Positions 25,620-35,131 of a stretch of DNA of 63,291 bases are shown here, in pieces. The notes beneath the pieces were generated by a model. That model saw only the letters and a list, made by a program, of their open reading frames with translations. It was not told the DNA's origin and did no database searches. The DNA is from Kiritimatiellia bacterium (GTDB lineage: Bacteria; Verrucomicrobiota; Kiritimatiellia; RFP12; UBA1067), in assembly GCA_028686345.1 (NCBI GenBank), contig JAQUCE010000014.1, positions 1 through 63,291 of the forward strand, read 5' to 3'. The stretch's first letter is position 1. Each line of letters begins with the position of its first letter. Made by a program: the position numbers and the translations under genes.

Positions 25620-26444
25620 ATGCACTCACTACTACTTGAAATAGGACCCATTAAAATCTTCTCTTACGGGCTTTGCATGGCGCTGGGATTTCTGGCGGCA
25701 TGGCAGGTGGCGCTCTGGTTATGCAAGCGCTCCGGCCAAAATGCCGAGCAGGTCACATCCGTGCTCACAGGGCTGATGCTCACAGGCGTAATCGGCGCCA
25801 GAGTGGCCTATGTGATTGAACATTGGAAATTGGAGTTTGCATCCCATCCAATATCGGTCTTTCGCTTTGATCAAGGCGGCCTAATGTTCTACGGCGGGTT
25901 TATCTCGGCCGCCATCTTTGTGGCAGTGTATATCAGAGTAAAAAAAATCAACCTCTTCGCGCTCTCCGATGTGCTACTTACCGCCATGCCGTTGGGACAC
26001 GCCTTCGGACGCTTTGGCTGCTTCATGCACGGCTGCTGCTATGGAAAGGTTACGGATAGTCACCTCGGAGTGTGCTTTCCCAAACATAGCCCCGCCTGGT
26101 ACGAACAGGTCTATGCAACGCCTCCGCTGCTGGACGAGCTTGCGCTAAAAAGTCTGCCGGTGATCCCAACCCAACTGATTGAATGCGCTGCAAATTTAAT
26201 CCTCTTTGCGGTGCTCTTTAAACTCTACCCTAAAAACTGGAAAAAACGCGGTTTTATCACTGGCCTCTACCTGATCTCATATGCGGTGATGCGGTTTTTG
26301 ATTGAGTTTTTACGTGGTGACCCGCGCGCCGCCGTGGGCCCGCTCTCAATCAGCCAGGCCATTGGCCTGCTGCTGGTTGCAGTCGGCCTCTACGCCATCA
26401 GCTACAGCCGCAACCAGGGCAGTGCTCTGAATTCTGAACTCTGA
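25620..26444 (+). CDS. lgt: Prolipoprotein diacylglyceryl transferase
   Basis: Transfers diacylglycerol from phosphatidylglycerol to the lipobox cysteine of prolipoproteins in the inner membrane. The 274-residue protein has about seven helices. The signature region is GHAFGRFGCFMHGCCYG (126-142), and FDQGGLMFYGG at 83-93 precedes it. The Cys-rich form of the signature differs from the GRIGNFxNxE of E. coli but occurs in several phyla. ATG 25620 has AGGA seven bases before it, and the frame upstream is not conserved. The last residues (NSEL) and the stop lie in a short CTGAATTCTGAACT repeat. Confidence 0.92.
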   Translation: MHSLLLEIGPIKIFSYGLCMALGFLAAWQVALWLCKRSGQNAEQVTSVLTGLMLTGVIGARVAYVIEHWKLEFASHPISVFRFDQGGLMFYGGFISAAIFVAVYIRVKKINLFALSDVLLTAMPLGHAFGRFGCFMHGCCYGKVTDSHLGVCFPKHSPAWYEQVYATPPLLDELALKSLPVIPTQLIECAANLILFAVLFKLYPKNWKKRGFITGLYLISYAVMRFLIEFLRGDPRAAVGPLSISQAIGLLLVAVGLYAISYSRNQGSALNSEL

Positions 26445-26476
26445 ATTCTGGCTGCCTGCTTGCACAAGGATAAATA

Positions 26477-26950
26477 ATGAGTGATTTTCATACAATTGAT
26501 ATTCGAACAGCGACCATTGATGATTTGGCTGCAATTTTTCATCTTGGTGAAAAGGTATTCACCTCCCAGGCAGTGCCCAACCTGTACCGGACTTGGGATG
26601 AATATGAGGTGACCACCCTGTTTAACGGCGATTCAGAGCTGCTGCTGGTGGCGGAAACACAAGGCAAGGTTGTTGGCTTCGCGATCGGCACAACCATCGA
26701 AAAAGCGCGGTCAGCTTGGAACTATGGCCATCTGCTTTGGCTCGGCATTGACCCAGAGTATGCCCGGATGGGGGTCGGCAGCCGACTGTTTGATCGCTTT
26801 CGGGAGGATGTTGCGAGCAAAGGGGTGCGCATGCTGTTGGTTGACACGCAGGCTGACAACAAGGCGGCACTTGAATTCTTCCATGACAAGGGGTTCGAAA
26901 ACCCGACCGCTCACGTTTACATGACTTTAAACCTACAAAAGGATACCTGA
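26477..26950 (+). CDS. GNAT-family N-acetyltransferase
   Basis: A 157-residue GCN5-related acetyltransferase. The acetyl-CoA loop is at 95-102 (EYARMGVGS, R97, G99, G101), preceded by the beta-strand LLWLGIDP. NKAALEFFHDKGF near the C-terminus is the usual final motif. AAGGATAAATA precedes the ATG. The stop overlaps the start of the M20 peptidase gene (TGATG), so the two are translationally coupled and may act on the same metabolite. The acceptor substrate cannot be told. Confidence 0.9.
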   Translation: MSDFHTIDIRTATIDDLAAIFHLGEKVFTSQAVPNLYRTWDEYEVTTLFNGDSELLLVAETQGKVVGFAIGTTIEKARSAWNYGHLLWLGIDPEYARMGVGSRLFDRFREDVASKGVRMLLVDTQADNKAALEFFHDKGFENPTAHVYMTLNLQKDT

Positions 26951-28038
26951 TGCCTGATTCCACATTTCAGCGTGATCGCCTGTTTTCCCTGTTCCGGGAG
27001 ATGGTTGATATCTACAGCCCCTCTAACAAGGAGGAGGAGATCACCGCTTTTCTCCTCGAAGTTTTAAACAAACGCGGGCTGCCAGTCAGATGCCAACAGG
27101 TGGACGAAACTCGATCCAACCTGATCATCTGCGCCGGCGATCAGCCGCGAACGCTTTTCCTGGGTCATATTGATACAGTTCCCGCCTTTGACATTGAACA
27201 GTACAGCTTCAATGAACGCGACGGTCTCTGCTACGGTCTCGGCACAGCCGACATGAAAGGCGGCTGCGCCGCGCTGATTGAAGCGTTTACCTGTGCGCAT
27301 GAGGCTGGAGTACTCTCCGATGACATGGCATTGGCGTTGGTGGTTGGCGAGGAAGAAACCGGGGATGGAACGCGGGCTTTACTGGAAAGCGGCGACTTTG
27401 AGCGCGCACTGGTGGCTGAACCAACTGATCTTACTCCCTGCCTGAACCACTACGGGTATGTCGAAATGATCATCCGCGTGTTTGGCTACCGCCGCCATGC
27501 TGCGATGAGTGATCGCGAGACCAACGCCATCCGCGCACTGCTGCGGTTTCTGCTGGAGGTAGAGACCCGGATTGAAAACAACGAACCGGATACGGTCCTA
27601 AATATTCGCGACCTGCACAGTGCTGAATCCGGCTTTGCCGTGCCCGACCGCTGTACAGCGAGCCTTGACCTGCACCTGCCGCCAGGCTTCAACGCGGTGG
27701 CTTATGCTGAGGAAATGCGGCTTTTTGCCGGTCAGTGGCTGGCCAACAGCCGGGCCTCCCGCTATGAAATTGATTTTCCGACTCTGGCCGACGGCTATTG
27801 CACTGATCCGCAGAGTGGTATGGCGCAAATGGTTCTATCCGCCCTTGATAAGCTCGGGCTTCCGAGAAACCCCGCTCCGTTTAAAAGCCACTCTGATGCC
27901 AACCTTTTGCAGGAGACGGGCTGCAGCACAGTGATTTTCGGCCCCGGACAATTGGCTAAAGCCCATACGTTTGACGAGTCCATTGATTTCAAGCAGGTTG
28001 AAACTGCGGCTCGGGTTTATCGCTGCATGCTGGGCTGA
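26950..28038 (+). CDS. M20-family amidohydrolase (ArgE/DapE/acetyl-lysine deacetylase type)
   Basis: A cytoplasmic metallohydrolase that removes acyl groups from amino acids, 362 residues. Metal and catalytic residues are visible: H73 and D75 (LGHIDTVP), D101 (GTADMKGG), E134/E135 (VGEEETGDG), an Asp/Glu in VAEPTDL, and the late His in KAHTFDES. The dimerisation domain lies between about 175 and 285. The ATG overlaps the stop of the acetyltransferase by one base. The pairing suggests an acetylated intermediate is made and removed by neighbours, or that both process the same pool; this is inference. Confidence 0.9.
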   Translation: MPDSTFQRDRLFSLFREMVDIYSPSNKEEEITAFLLEVLNKRGLPVRCQQVDETRSNLIICAGDQPRTLFLGHIDTVPAFDIEQYSFNERDGLCYGLGTADMKGGCAALIEAFTCAHEAGVLSDDMALALVVGEEETGDGTRALLESGDFERALVAEPTDLTPCLNHYGYVEMIIRVFGYRRHAAMSDRETNAIRALLRFLLEVETRIENNEPDTVLNIRDLHSAESGFAVPDRCTASLDLHLPPGFNAVAYAEEMRLFAGQWLANSRASRYEIDFPTLADGYCTDPQSGMAQMVLSALDKLGLPRNPAPFKSHSDANLLQETGCSTVIFGPGQLAKAHTFDESIDFKQVETAARVYRCMLG

Positions 28039-28068
28039 GGTGGTTCGAATAGCAGGCGTAATCCGCTC

Positions 28069-29199
28069 TCACCTTTTTCCACCAGCCCTGAACGCCGCCG
28101 GCGGCACGCCATGCAACTCCTTGAACTGCGTGGTAAAGGCCTGCGGCGAACCTGCCCCGCAACGCGCCGCGATCTCGCGGATGGTCAGCGTGCTCTCTGT
28201 TAAAAGTCGCTCGGCAAGCACACGCCGCTGCTCCCTGATATACGCGGCAGGCGCCACCCCTAACTCGCCCTGGAAACGCATCTCAAGTTTACGACGCGAA
28301 GCTCCGGCAAAAACAGCCAACTCATCCACTGAAAACCGTACTCCGATCATCCGATCAATATACCCCAATGCTTTGACCACCAACTCATCGCCGGTGCGCC
28401 CGGCAGCGGAAGATCGCCGCACAATCAATTCAACTGGCGCAACCTCACAACGCACCGGCCGCCTGTCTCCATCCAGCAGCCGCTGCATCAACCCGACTGC
28501 CGCTCTCCCCACCGCCGCTGCCGGCAACACAACTGAACTCAGATCAATCCCTGAAAGCGCTCGCTCAACCAGAGAGTCGCCCACCCCTGCCACTGCGCCA
28601 ACCCGCACCTGCAACTCACCCTGAAGCCTGCGATAAAGATTCATAAAGCGTCGCACCACACGATCACTTGTCCCGAACAACGCCATCTCCCCCTTCACTC
28701 CGCGTAGCCAATGCTCCCACTCCACCTCATAGCTGTACCCTCCCGGCACGGTTGGCAGCTCCACTTGCACCCCATGCTCCGCCAAACTCGCGCAGAACCC
28801 CTCTTTCCTCAAAACCGAGGCGTGAACCGCCCGCTCAAAGACCACCCCTGCCCGCGCCAGACCCATCTCCGCAAAATGACGCGCCACCAACACGCCTGCC
28901 ATCCGGTCGTCAACCACCGCTGAGCTGAGAGTCTCAACCCTGGAGATATTTGAGATGTTGACCAAAGCAGCCACCGGAGCACCTTGACTCTGCACCCAGC
29001 GGTCACTCATGACCGGTGCGATAATCCCGTCCAGCCGCCTTGCCTCAAGTAAACGGCTCAGCAAACCCTGCTGCGCCTGCGTGACTGGCACCACCTCCCA
29101 CTCCGGCAATTTATCCAGTGCCGCGCGAATACCCTCAAAAACCGCAACTCCATACTCAACGTCGCTCTCTAACACAACCCCGATCGTCCGCTTTTGCAT
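28069..29199 (-). CDS. XylR-like AraC-family transcriptional regulator
   Basis: A 376-residue sugar-type regulator. Residues 1-265 resemble a periplasmic-binding/LacI-like ligand domain (TIGVVLESDVEYGVAVFEGI, then DGIIAPVMSDRW and VVDDRMAGVLVARHFAEMG). The final 105 form two AraC helix-turn-helix units (FSVDELAVFAGASRRKLEMR and LTIREIAARCGAGSPQAF). Such proteins switch carbohydrate genes and are very numerous in this phylum. AAGGAGGTACT before the ATG is nearly a perfect ribosome site. The gene is convergent with the M20 gene and faces away from gmd; its target is not evident. Confidence 0.9.
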   Translation of the reverse strand: MQKRTIGVVLESDVEYGVAVFEGIRAALDKLPEWEVVPVTQAQQGLLSRLLEARRLDGIIAPVMSDRWVQSQGAPVAALVNISNISRVETLSSAVVDDRMAGVLVARHFAEMGLARAGVVFERAVHASVLRKEGFCASLAEHGVQVELPTVPGGYSYEVEWEHWLRGVKGEMALFGTSDRVVRRFMNLYRRLQGELQVRVGAVAGVGDSLVERALSGIDLSSVVLPAAAVGRAAVGLMQRLLDGDRRPVRCEVAPVELIVRRSSAAGRTGDELVVKALGYIDRMIGVRFSVDELAVFAGASRRKLEMRFQGELGVAPAAYIREQRRVLAERLLTESTLTIREIAARCGAGSPQAFTTQFKELHGVPPAAFRAGGKR

Positions 29200-29724
29200 A
29201 GTACCTCCTTGTCTTGATCTTAATCACGGTCTTTAGCCAGGCCGGCAGCCTCGGGTTGACGATAGCGGTGACAATGCCGGCCGACGATTGGAAACATACA
29301 TGGAATCGTCAACCGATGACGCTCGTGCGGCTGCTACACTGAAGGGCAAAGCTGGCAGAACGGCTTGCATGTGTAGTAGTCGCTCTGTGAGCGACACCGA
29401 ACAACAGACCTTGCGCTTGTAAATTGCTCACTTTGTCACAGTTGCTCCGCAGCCCAAGCTACAAGCTGTTTTTTGACCTGGTGACTTGGTGACCTGGTGA
29501 CCTGGTGGTGTTGCTGGCTGACCTCCGACTCCGATGCAGCTGACCGCCGAATTACACTTGGCAGGCGCGCTCCATTGGCTTGCGCAGCTCTGTTATCTGC
29601 GCAAAATCATAACACAGATCTACGCATATGCGCAATAGACAAATTATTCTACTCTGCTACTCTGTTGTTGTGTTCGGCATCAGCCGTTTAGTTTTTGAAA
29701 AAGAGCAATTATAAGGAACAACCC
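29200..29724. repeat. Repeat-filled spacer before gmd
   Basis: No gene is seen. A GACAATGCCGG...GATGCTCG-like module lies at about 29249-29330. At 29376-29394 GTAG heads TCGCTC-TGT-GAGCGA. At 29468-29510 the CACCAGGTC minisatellite appears inverted, beginning GTTTTTTGACC. The AAGGA site of gmd closes the region. Confidence 0.75.
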
Positions 29725-30756
29725 ATGCAACGTGCGCTCATCACAGGCATCACAGGTCAGGACGGATCTTACTTGACCGAACTCCTGCTGCAAAAGGGCT
29801 ACGAGGTTCACGGCATAATCCGCCGCTCCTCCAGCTTCAACACCCAGCGAATTGATCACCTCTATCAAGATCCCCATATTATGGGCACCCGCCTCTTTCT
29901 ACACTATGGCGATCTCTCTGATGCCGGGCGGCTGGCCAAGCTGATCTACGAGATTCATCCTGATGAGGTCTACCACCTCGGCGCGCAGAGTCATGTGCGT
30001 GTCTCATTCGATATTCCGGAGTACACCGCTGATGTGGTGGCGCTGGGCACCATCCGGCTGTTGGAGGCGATCCGTGAAACCGGGCTGGAACAGAAGATTC
30101 GCTTCTACCAGGCCTCCTCCTCCGAACTCTACGGCAAGGTCGCGGAAACCCCGCAGCGTGAGTCAACCCCCTTCCATCCCCGCTCCCCTTACGCGGTCGC
30201 CAAGCTTTACGCCTACTGGGCAACCGTCAACTACCGCGAGGCCTACAACATGCACGCCAGCAACGGCATTTTATTCAACCACGAATCGCCACGCCGCGGC
30301 CCCACATTTGTCACCCGTAAAATCACCATGGCAGCTGCCCGCATCAAGGTGGGGCTGCAGAGCGCGCTCTATCTCGGCAACCTTGATGCCCGGCGCGACT
30401 GGGGGTTTGCCGGCGACTACGTGGATGCCATGTGGCGCATTGTGCAGCAGGAACGTGCCGATGATTTTGTGATTGCAACCGGCGAGACCCATAGTGTCCG
30501 CGAGTTCTGCGAGGAAGCCTTTGCCCTGCTGGATCTGGACTGGAAAGAGTATGTCAAACACGACCCCCGCTACAACCGTCCCAGCGAGGTTGACCTGCTA
30601 CTGGGTGACCCCTCAAAGGCGCGTGCAACCCTGGGCTGGGAGCCCAAAGTCAACTTCAAAGAGCTGACCCGTATGATGGTGGAAGCAGATATGAACCATG
30701 CCCGTCAAGAGCTGGCCGTACAATTAAATGGCGGCACCATTGAAACCGCGGAGTAA
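29725..30756 (+). CDS. gmd: GDP-mannose 4,6-dehydratase
   Basis: First step of GDP-L-fucose synthesis: converts GDP-mannose to the 4-keto-6-deoxy sugar using bound NADP. The 343-residue SDR protein shows TGITGQDG (7-14) for the cofactor, SSSELYG (131-137) and the catalytic YxxxK at Y156/K160 (SPYAVAK). The family-typical [17 protein letters not shown] and [11 protein letters not shown] follow. ATG 29725 has AAGGA upstream and is preferred to the upstream frame start at 29695. fcl follows 4 bp after the stop, so the two complete the pathway as one operon. Confidence 0.97.
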   Translation: MQRALITGITGQDGSYLTELLLQKGYEVHGIIRRSSSFNTQRIDHLYQDPHIMGTRLFLHYGDLSDAGRLAKLIYEIHPDEVYHLGAQSHVRVSFDIPEYTADVVALGTIRLLEAIRETGLEQKIRFYQASSSELYGKVAETPQRESTPFHPRSPYAVAKLYAYWATVNYREAYNMHASNGILFNHESPRRGPTFVTRKITMAAARIKVGLQSALYLGNLDARRDWGFAGDYVDAMWRIVQQERADDFVIATGETHSVREFCEEAFALLDLDWKEYVKHDPRYNRPSEVDLLLGDPSKARATLGWEPKVNFKELTRMMVEADMNHARQELAVQLNGGTIETAE

Positions 30757-30760
30757 TACA

Positions 30761-31687
30761 GTGAAAATTCCGGACAAAATCTATATTGCCGGCCATTGCG
30801 GCATGGTGGGCTCAGCTCTGCTGCGCGCACTCGAAGAGCGCGGGCTGCCAAAGCCCATCACAGCCACCCACAGGGAGGTTGATCTCATACAACAGGCAGC
30901 CACTGTTCGCTTTCTCGCAGCGCAACAGCCGGATGCCATTATCATCGCCGCCGCGCGCGTCGGCGGAATCGAGGCAAACCGCACAGCGCGCGGCACCTTT
31001 CTCTATGAGAACCTGATGATTGCCTCTAACCTCATCCACGCCGCGCGGGAACTCAGGATACCGCGCGTGCTCTTTCTAGGAAGCACCTGCATCTATCCTC
31101 GCCTGGCACCGCAACCCATCCCCGAGAGTGCCTTACTCACCTCCGAACTGGAGCCAACCAACGAAGGCTACGCCCTCGCAAAAATCATGGGTTTGAAGCT
31201 CTGTCAGTATTATCGCGAAGAGACCGGCCTCTGCTACCACTCCGCCATGCCAACCAACCTCTACGGGCCGGGCGATAACTACCACCCGCAAAACTCCCAT
31301 GTCCTGCCCGCGCTGATCCGTAAATTTGAAGAGGCCCGCCTGGCAAACAGCCCGGCTGTCACACTCTGGGGCAGCGGCACCCCGCTGCGCGAGTTCCTGC
31401 ATGTGGATGACCTAGCCCAGGCTCTGCTCTTCCTGCTGGCACTCGAAAATCCGCCGGATGTGGTCAACCTCGGCTCCGGCGAAGAGTGCTCCATCCGTGA
31501 ATTGGCGTTGATGATCAAAGAGGCCTGCGGCTGCCGTGCTGAACTTAAATTCGACCCCTCCATGCCTGACGGCACACCGCGCAAACTCTGCGACACCACC
31601 TTGATCCGCCAACTCGGCTGGAAACCGCAGATTTCACTGCGCGACGGCATCGCCGCCACCATCGAGGATTACCGGAGTAGGGGTTAG
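30761..31687 (+). CDS. fcl: GDP-L-fucose synthase
   Basis: Epimerase/reductase that finishes GDP-L-fucose from the product of Gmd. SDR motifs are [12 protein letters not shown] (G11, G14, G17), the serine in LGSTCIYP, and YxxxK in [11 protein letters not shown]; the active-site [14 protein letters not shown] is intact. I place the start at GTG 30761, with GGAG seven bases before it, instead of ATG 30728, which lacks a ribosome site and overlaps gmd by 29 bases. The stop TAG lies inside the (GGGGTTA)6 microsatellite that follows. The fucose presumably decorates surface glycans. Confidence 0.96.
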   Translation: MKIPDKIYIAGHCGMVGSALLRALEERGLPKPITATHREVDLIQQAATVRFLAAQQPDAIIIAAARVGGIEANRTARGTFLYENLMIASNLIHAARELRIPRVLFLGSTCIYPRLAPQPIPESALLTSELEPTNEGYALAKIMGLKLCQYYREETGLCYHSAMPTNLYGPGDNYHPQNSHVLPALIRKFEEARLANSPAVTLWGSGTPLREFLHVDDLAQALLFLLALENPPDVVNLGSGEECSIRELALMIKEACGCRAELKFDPSMPDGTPRKLCDTTLIRQLGWKPQISLRDGIAATIEDYRSRG

Positions 31688-31721
31688 GGGTTAGGGGTTA
31701 GGGGTTAGGGGTTAGGGGTTA
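31680..31721. repeat. (GGGGTTA)6 microsatellite
   Basis: Six perfect heptamers, telomere-like in sequence, begin within the last codons of fcl and supply its stop codon. G-rich on the plus strand. Confidence 0.95.
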
Positions 31722-31730
31722 GAAGCTGTC

Positions 31731-31821
31731 GATGGTCGTCGAAGTCAGTCGAAGTCAGTCGAAATTCGTCGAAATCAGTCGATGGAAGTCGATGGGCAAC
31801 GATGGAAGTCGATGGGCGTCG
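31731..31821. repeat. 10-bp period GTCGA-rich minisatellite
   Basis: Nine decamers such as GAAGTCAGTC, GAAATCAGTC and GATGGAAGTC run with exact 10-bp spacing up to the 3' end of pssA. A related decamer tract (GACTTCCCTC) lies at 40193-40222. Confidence 0.85.
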
Positions 31822-31828
31822 GCAACCT

Positions 31829-32668
31829 CTAAAGCTTCCCCGCTCCCGGGCCCTCTTCGCTGCGCGCACGTTCATATCTGCGTTTCATGCGCCAGAAGGT
31901 CACAAAACAAATCGGGATTGAGAGAAAATACACCACCCCGATCACACCGAGGGTTAACCAGAACTGGGAGATCAACATCCCGATTGTGAACATGACCGCC
32001 AACAGAAAGGGGGGCAGGTACTTGACCTTAATGTGAATCGCCTTGCCGGAGAAGGTCGGCAACGGGCAGGCCATCAGGGTGCCAAGCAAAACCAGCATTA
32101 TGCAGCTAACAACTGGATTCTGGACACCGTTATAACCAGCGTGAATCTGCCAGATGGCCGGTGTCACCAGCAGACCCGCCGCCCCCGGCGAAGGCAGACC
32201 AGTGAAAAAGTGCCGCCAGTAAGGCAGCTGGCTCTCATTATCAATCATAATGTTAAAACGCGCCAGACGGAAGCCGGCGCACATGGCGTAGAACAGCGCG
32301 AGTGCCCAGAACAAACCCTTGTAGCTCTCGGCCACACTCCCTGGCGCAATCGGCTCCATGATCCAGTAGTAGGTGAACAGAGCCGGCGCCACACCAAAGC
32401 TGACAAAATCAGAGAGCGAATCGAGCTCAGCGCCGAGTTTGGAGCTGGCGTTAAGCATACGCGCCACCCGCCCGTCCAGACCATCCAGCATACAGGCGGC
32501 AAAGATCGCTAAAATCGCGAAGCGCCAGTTGCCTTGCGCACTGTATTTGATCGAGGTGATGCCACTCGACGCTGCCAACAGGGTCACCACATTCGGGATC
32601 ATTGACCGAATCGGTATCTTCCTGAGCCGCGTCCGTGGCCGGTATCTTCTTAAATTAATCTTTTTCAT
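31829..32668 (-). CDS. pssA: CDP-diacylglycerol--serine O-phosphatidyltransferase
   Basis: Makes phosphatidylserine, the precursor of phosphatidylethanolamine, at the inner membrane. The 279-residue protein has the CDP-alcohol phosphotransferase signature D-G-x2-A-R-x8-G-x3-D-x3-D at residues 65-87 (DGRVAR ... GAELDSLSD) and about eight helices. The positively charged N-terminus resembles the PssA/PgsA type II form. ATG 32668 overlaps the 3' end of pyrF by 14 bases; a GTG six bases earlier is an alternative. The overlap implies coupled translation. Confidence 0.93.
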   Translation of the reverse strand: MKKINLRRYRPRTRLRKIPIRSMIPNVVTLLAASSGITSIKYSAQGNWRFAILAIFAACMLDGLDGRVARMLNASSKLGAELDSLSDFVSFGVAPALFTYYWIMEPIAPGSVAESYKGLFWALALFYAMCAGFRLARFNIMIDNESQLPYWRHFFTGLPSPGAAGLLVTPAIWQIHAGYNGVQNPVVSCIMLVLLGTLMACPLPTFSGKAIHIKVKYLPPFLLAVMFTIGMLISQFWLTLGVIGVVYFLSIPICFVTFWRMKRRYERARSEEGPGAGKL

Positions 32669-33395
32669 GATCACTCGCGTCCGATAGTGCGCTCAGGCTG
32701 TCTGCTGCCCGCATCTCCGCCACAATGGTGCGCGCGGCCGCCTGCGGATCAGCTGCGCCCATCACTGGACGGCCGACCACCAAATGGGTTGAACCATCAC
32801 GTACCGCCTGCCCTGGTGTGGCCACCCGTTTCTGATCGCCGATCTCCGCGCCTGCGGGGCGTACACCGGGGGTGCAAAGCAGCGCGTCCTTGCCCAGCAC
32901 ACTTCGCATGTGCGCCACCTCCATCGGCGAACAGACGATCCCATCCGCCCCGTTATCGCAAGCCAATCGGCCCAAAGCTTCCACCTGAGCCGTTGGCGCA
33001 CGCGCCACCCCGATCTCTTGCAGATCCTCACCATCCAACGAGGTTAGAACTGTGACTGCCAAAATTTTGGGGGCCTTCGCACCACACTGCGCGGCCGCAT
33101 CTGCCGCGGCCTTGATCATCGCCCGACCACCAGCAGCGTGAATGGTCATCAAATCCACCCCCAACTCGGCTCCGGCTGATACCGCGCGTTCAACTGTGCG
33201 GGGAATATCATGCAGCTTCAGATCCAGGAAAACCTTTTTGCCGCGCGCCTTGAGTGCCCGCACCACGGCAGGCCCCTCCGCGCTGAACAGCTCCAGCCCG
33301 ATCTTGTAAAACTGCACTGTATCACCCAACTGGTCAACCGCTGCCTCTACCTCTGCCGTAGAGGATAAATCCAACGCCACAATCAACTCTGTCAT
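32655..33395 (-). CDS. pyrF: Orotidine 5'-phosphate decarboxylase
   Basis: Last step of UMP synthesis. The 246-residue TIM barrel shows LIVALDL at the N-terminus, FYKIGLELF, the catalytic DxKxxD as FLDLKLHDIP (D58, K60, D63), IHAAGG, and the phosphate-binding TPGVRP and VVGRPVMGA. Residues of the PyrF1 (E. coli-like) group are conserved. GAGAGGAC lies upstream of the ATG. The last few codons overlap the pssA start. Confidence 0.96.
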   Translation of the reverse strand: MTELIVALDLSSTAEVEAAVDQLGDTVQFYKIGLELFSAEGPAVVRALKARGKKVFLDLKLHDIPRTVERAVSAGAELGVDLMTIHAAGGRAMIKAAADAAAQCGAKAPKILAVTVLTSLDGEDLQEIGVARAPTAQVEALGRLACDNGADGIVCSPMEVAHMRSVLGKDALLCTPGVRPAGAEIGDQKRVATPGQAVRDGSTHLVVGRPVMGAADPQAAARTIVAEMRAADSLSALSDASDHEKD

Positions 33396-33410
33396 ATTTT
33401 AAGTCCTCTC

Positions 33411-33540
33411 GGGTTCAGGGTTCGGGGTTCGGGGTTCGGGGTTCGGGGTTCGGGGAAAAGCGTAATCTGTTACACAGGCTATGTCTAGAAAAAACATTCT
33501 TCCCATCACTCCCATCATTCCCATTCCCATCACTCCCATC
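33411..33540. repeat. Two microsatellites: GGGTTCG heptads and CCCATCACT units
   Basis: GGGTTCA/GGGTTCG heptads fill 33411-33456. Imperfect TCCCATCAC/TCCCATT units fill 33501-33540. The 280 bp upstream of pyrF hold no gene. Confidence 0.85.
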
Positions 33541-33676
33541 GCGCGTTCGCGTCGTTTCACAGGCGACGCAGAACACCGCTCTGCGCCGCGCATTTTACGC
33601 AATTGCTCGGAGTTGGTATCAAAATAAGCAAAAGCGCGATATAACGTCCTCTGCGCTATGCCCTATGCCTTGCGCC

Positions 33677-34408
33677 TTACAGACCTTTGATCCGCACGTT
33701 CTTATACTCGGTCCACATGGGTTTTCCTGCGTGCAGTTGCAGCGCGATGATCCCCTCTTTCAGAGCCAGCGGACTGTTATCAGTATAATCCAGGATCAAC
33801 CGGCCGTTAAGATAGTGCTTCATGCGATTGCCTTTGGCGACAATCACCACATCATTCCAGCCATCCAGGTTAAAGAGCTTCTTGTACTCGTCGTTCGTGA
33901 TCAAAGTCTCGGTCACACTCTTAGTGCCATCAGCGGCGCGTACCGCCTTCTCGCCGCACAGACAAAGTCTGCCCTTGCCCGCAATCGAACCTTCGGAGTA
34001 AATAAAACCAGAGACATTCGGGAAATTTACCTCATTGCGAATCTCATGCTGATAGCCGCGCACAATCCACTTGTTCCCGCCGTTCTCAAACCTCTGTGAA
34101 CGATACTGAATACCGGAGTTATTCGCGGCATTCAGACGATAGGTTAAGCGCAGGTCAAAATCCGCAAGCCCCTCTTTGGTGCAAATCAAAAAAGTGTTGC
34201 CTTTGGCCTTAATCTCCGGGGTTGTCTCACCACGGATCACCCCATCCTTAACCGACCACAGCGTGGTGTCTCCATCCCAGCCACTCAGATCCTTACCGTT
34301 AAAGAGTGACTCCATGGCCTCGGGCTCTTTCGGAGCCTGCTCAAAATTTGTCTCAGCCATTACCCCAAATGCCGCCATGATTGCGGCCACGATCAATATA
34401 TGTTTCAT
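33677..34408 (-). CDS. Secreted DUF1080 (3-keto-disaccharide hydrolase fold) protein
   Basis: A 243-residue exported protein. The signal peptide is MKHILIVAAIMAAFGVMA, cut before or near ETNFEQ. The mature part is a single DUF1080 domain (PF06439, a concanavalin-like jelly roll): SLFNGKDLSGWDG, then ADFDLRLTYRLNAANNSGI, GYQHEI and VIVAKGNRMKHYLNG. Family members hydrolyse 3-keto-glycosides or bind sugars, and they are highly expanded in this phylum. GGAGAG precedes ATG 34408; the longer frame to 34480 is repeat-derived. Confidence 0.9.
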   Translation of the reverse strand: MKHILIVAAIMAAFGVMAETNFEQAPKEPEAMESLFNGKDLSGWDGDTTLWSVKDGVIRGETTPEIKAKGNTFLICTKEGLADFDLRLTYRLNAANNSGIQYRSQRFENGGNKWIVRGYQHEIRNEVNFPNVSGFIYSEGSIAGKGRLCLCGEKAVRAADGTKSVTETLITNDEYKKLFNLDGWNDVVIVAKGNRMKHYLNGRLILDYTDNSPLALKEGIIALQLHAGKPMWTEYKNVRIKGL

Positions 34409-34427
34409 AATCAGCTCTCCTTCTCTA

Positions 34428-34555
34428 CACAGGCGGGATGCCGGTGCTACTTTTTTCAAACTTTCAATGTAACTTCTCAATACCTGCTTTGGAGCAGGCT
34501 TCCGTCTGCGCGCTTCGCAGCGTCGACTGACACGGAAAGCCTGTGCAACAAAGCT
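34428..34555 (-). repeat. GTAG hairpin and partial MITE-like element
   Basis: At 34428-34450 the minus strand reads GTAG + CACCGGC-ATCCC-GCCTGTG, a cousin of the 16270 hairpin with one unpaired position. From about 34468 the TTCTCAATACC...GGAGCAG end of the inverted-repeat element follows. Confidence 0.7.
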
Positions 34556-34584
34556 CGTTTATGCAAACGCATAGCGTGTGCTTA

Positions 34585-35010
34585 TCACAACGCCGCGTTG
34601 ACCGCCTCCACCAGAGCATCCGTCTGCGTTACGCCGACAAACTTTTTGACCTCTTTACCATCCTTGAAAACAATCAGCGTGGGTATGCTGGAGATATTGA
34701 ACTTACCAGCTGTCGCCTTGGCCTCATCCACATTCATCTTGGCAACGATCGCCTTGCCTGCTAACAGCTCCGCGGCTTTGTCAACCAAAGGCAACTGCTG
34801 CCGGCAGGGCGGACACCACGGTGCCCAGAAATCAACCAAAACCACACCGCTGGCAATGGCCCCTTCAAACGATGTGTCATTCAGCTCAACCACCGCAGAC
34901 TCACCCTGCGACTCACCCCCGGGCTCAGTCGCATCTTGCTCGGCTTTATTGCAACCACCCATAATTAACGCGGTGATCAGCAGCCCTGTCCCTATCATCA
35001 TTTTATTCAT
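34585..35010 (-). CDS. Thioredoxin-fold lipoprotein
   Basis: A membrane-anchored thiol-disulfide protein, 141 residues. The N-terminus is a lipoprotein-like signal (LLITALIMGGC, Cys20 probably lipidated by Lgt), followed by an acidic linker. The thioredoxin domain follows with WAPWCPPC (C66, C69) and the cis-proline loop ISSIPTL. CPPC instead of CGPC suggests a redox potential unlike cytoplasmic thioredoxin; it may act as a periplasmic reductant. GAGGCGAG precedes ATG 35010. Confidence 0.88.
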   Translation of the reverse strand: MNKMMIGTGLLITALIMGGCNKAEQDATEPGGESQGESAVVELNDTSFEGAIASGVVLVDFWAPWCPPCRQQLPLVDKAAELLAGKAIVAKMNVDEAKATAGKFNISSIPTLIVFKDGKEVKKFVGVTQTDALVEAVNAAL

Positions 35011-35131
35011 ATACTCGCCTCGCATCCTTTCAGTTATTCAACCTTTCCACTAATGAGCCTCTATCTTAACAGATGATAATTAGCTGGTAAAGCGAGAAAA
35101 TAGCGCGGGCGCATCAGCAAATCGCTGCCAT

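Noticed and set aside
31680..31721. Telomere repeat (GGGGTTA)n
   Set aside because: It is internal, lies next to other unrelated heptads and nothing suggests a linear chromosome end.
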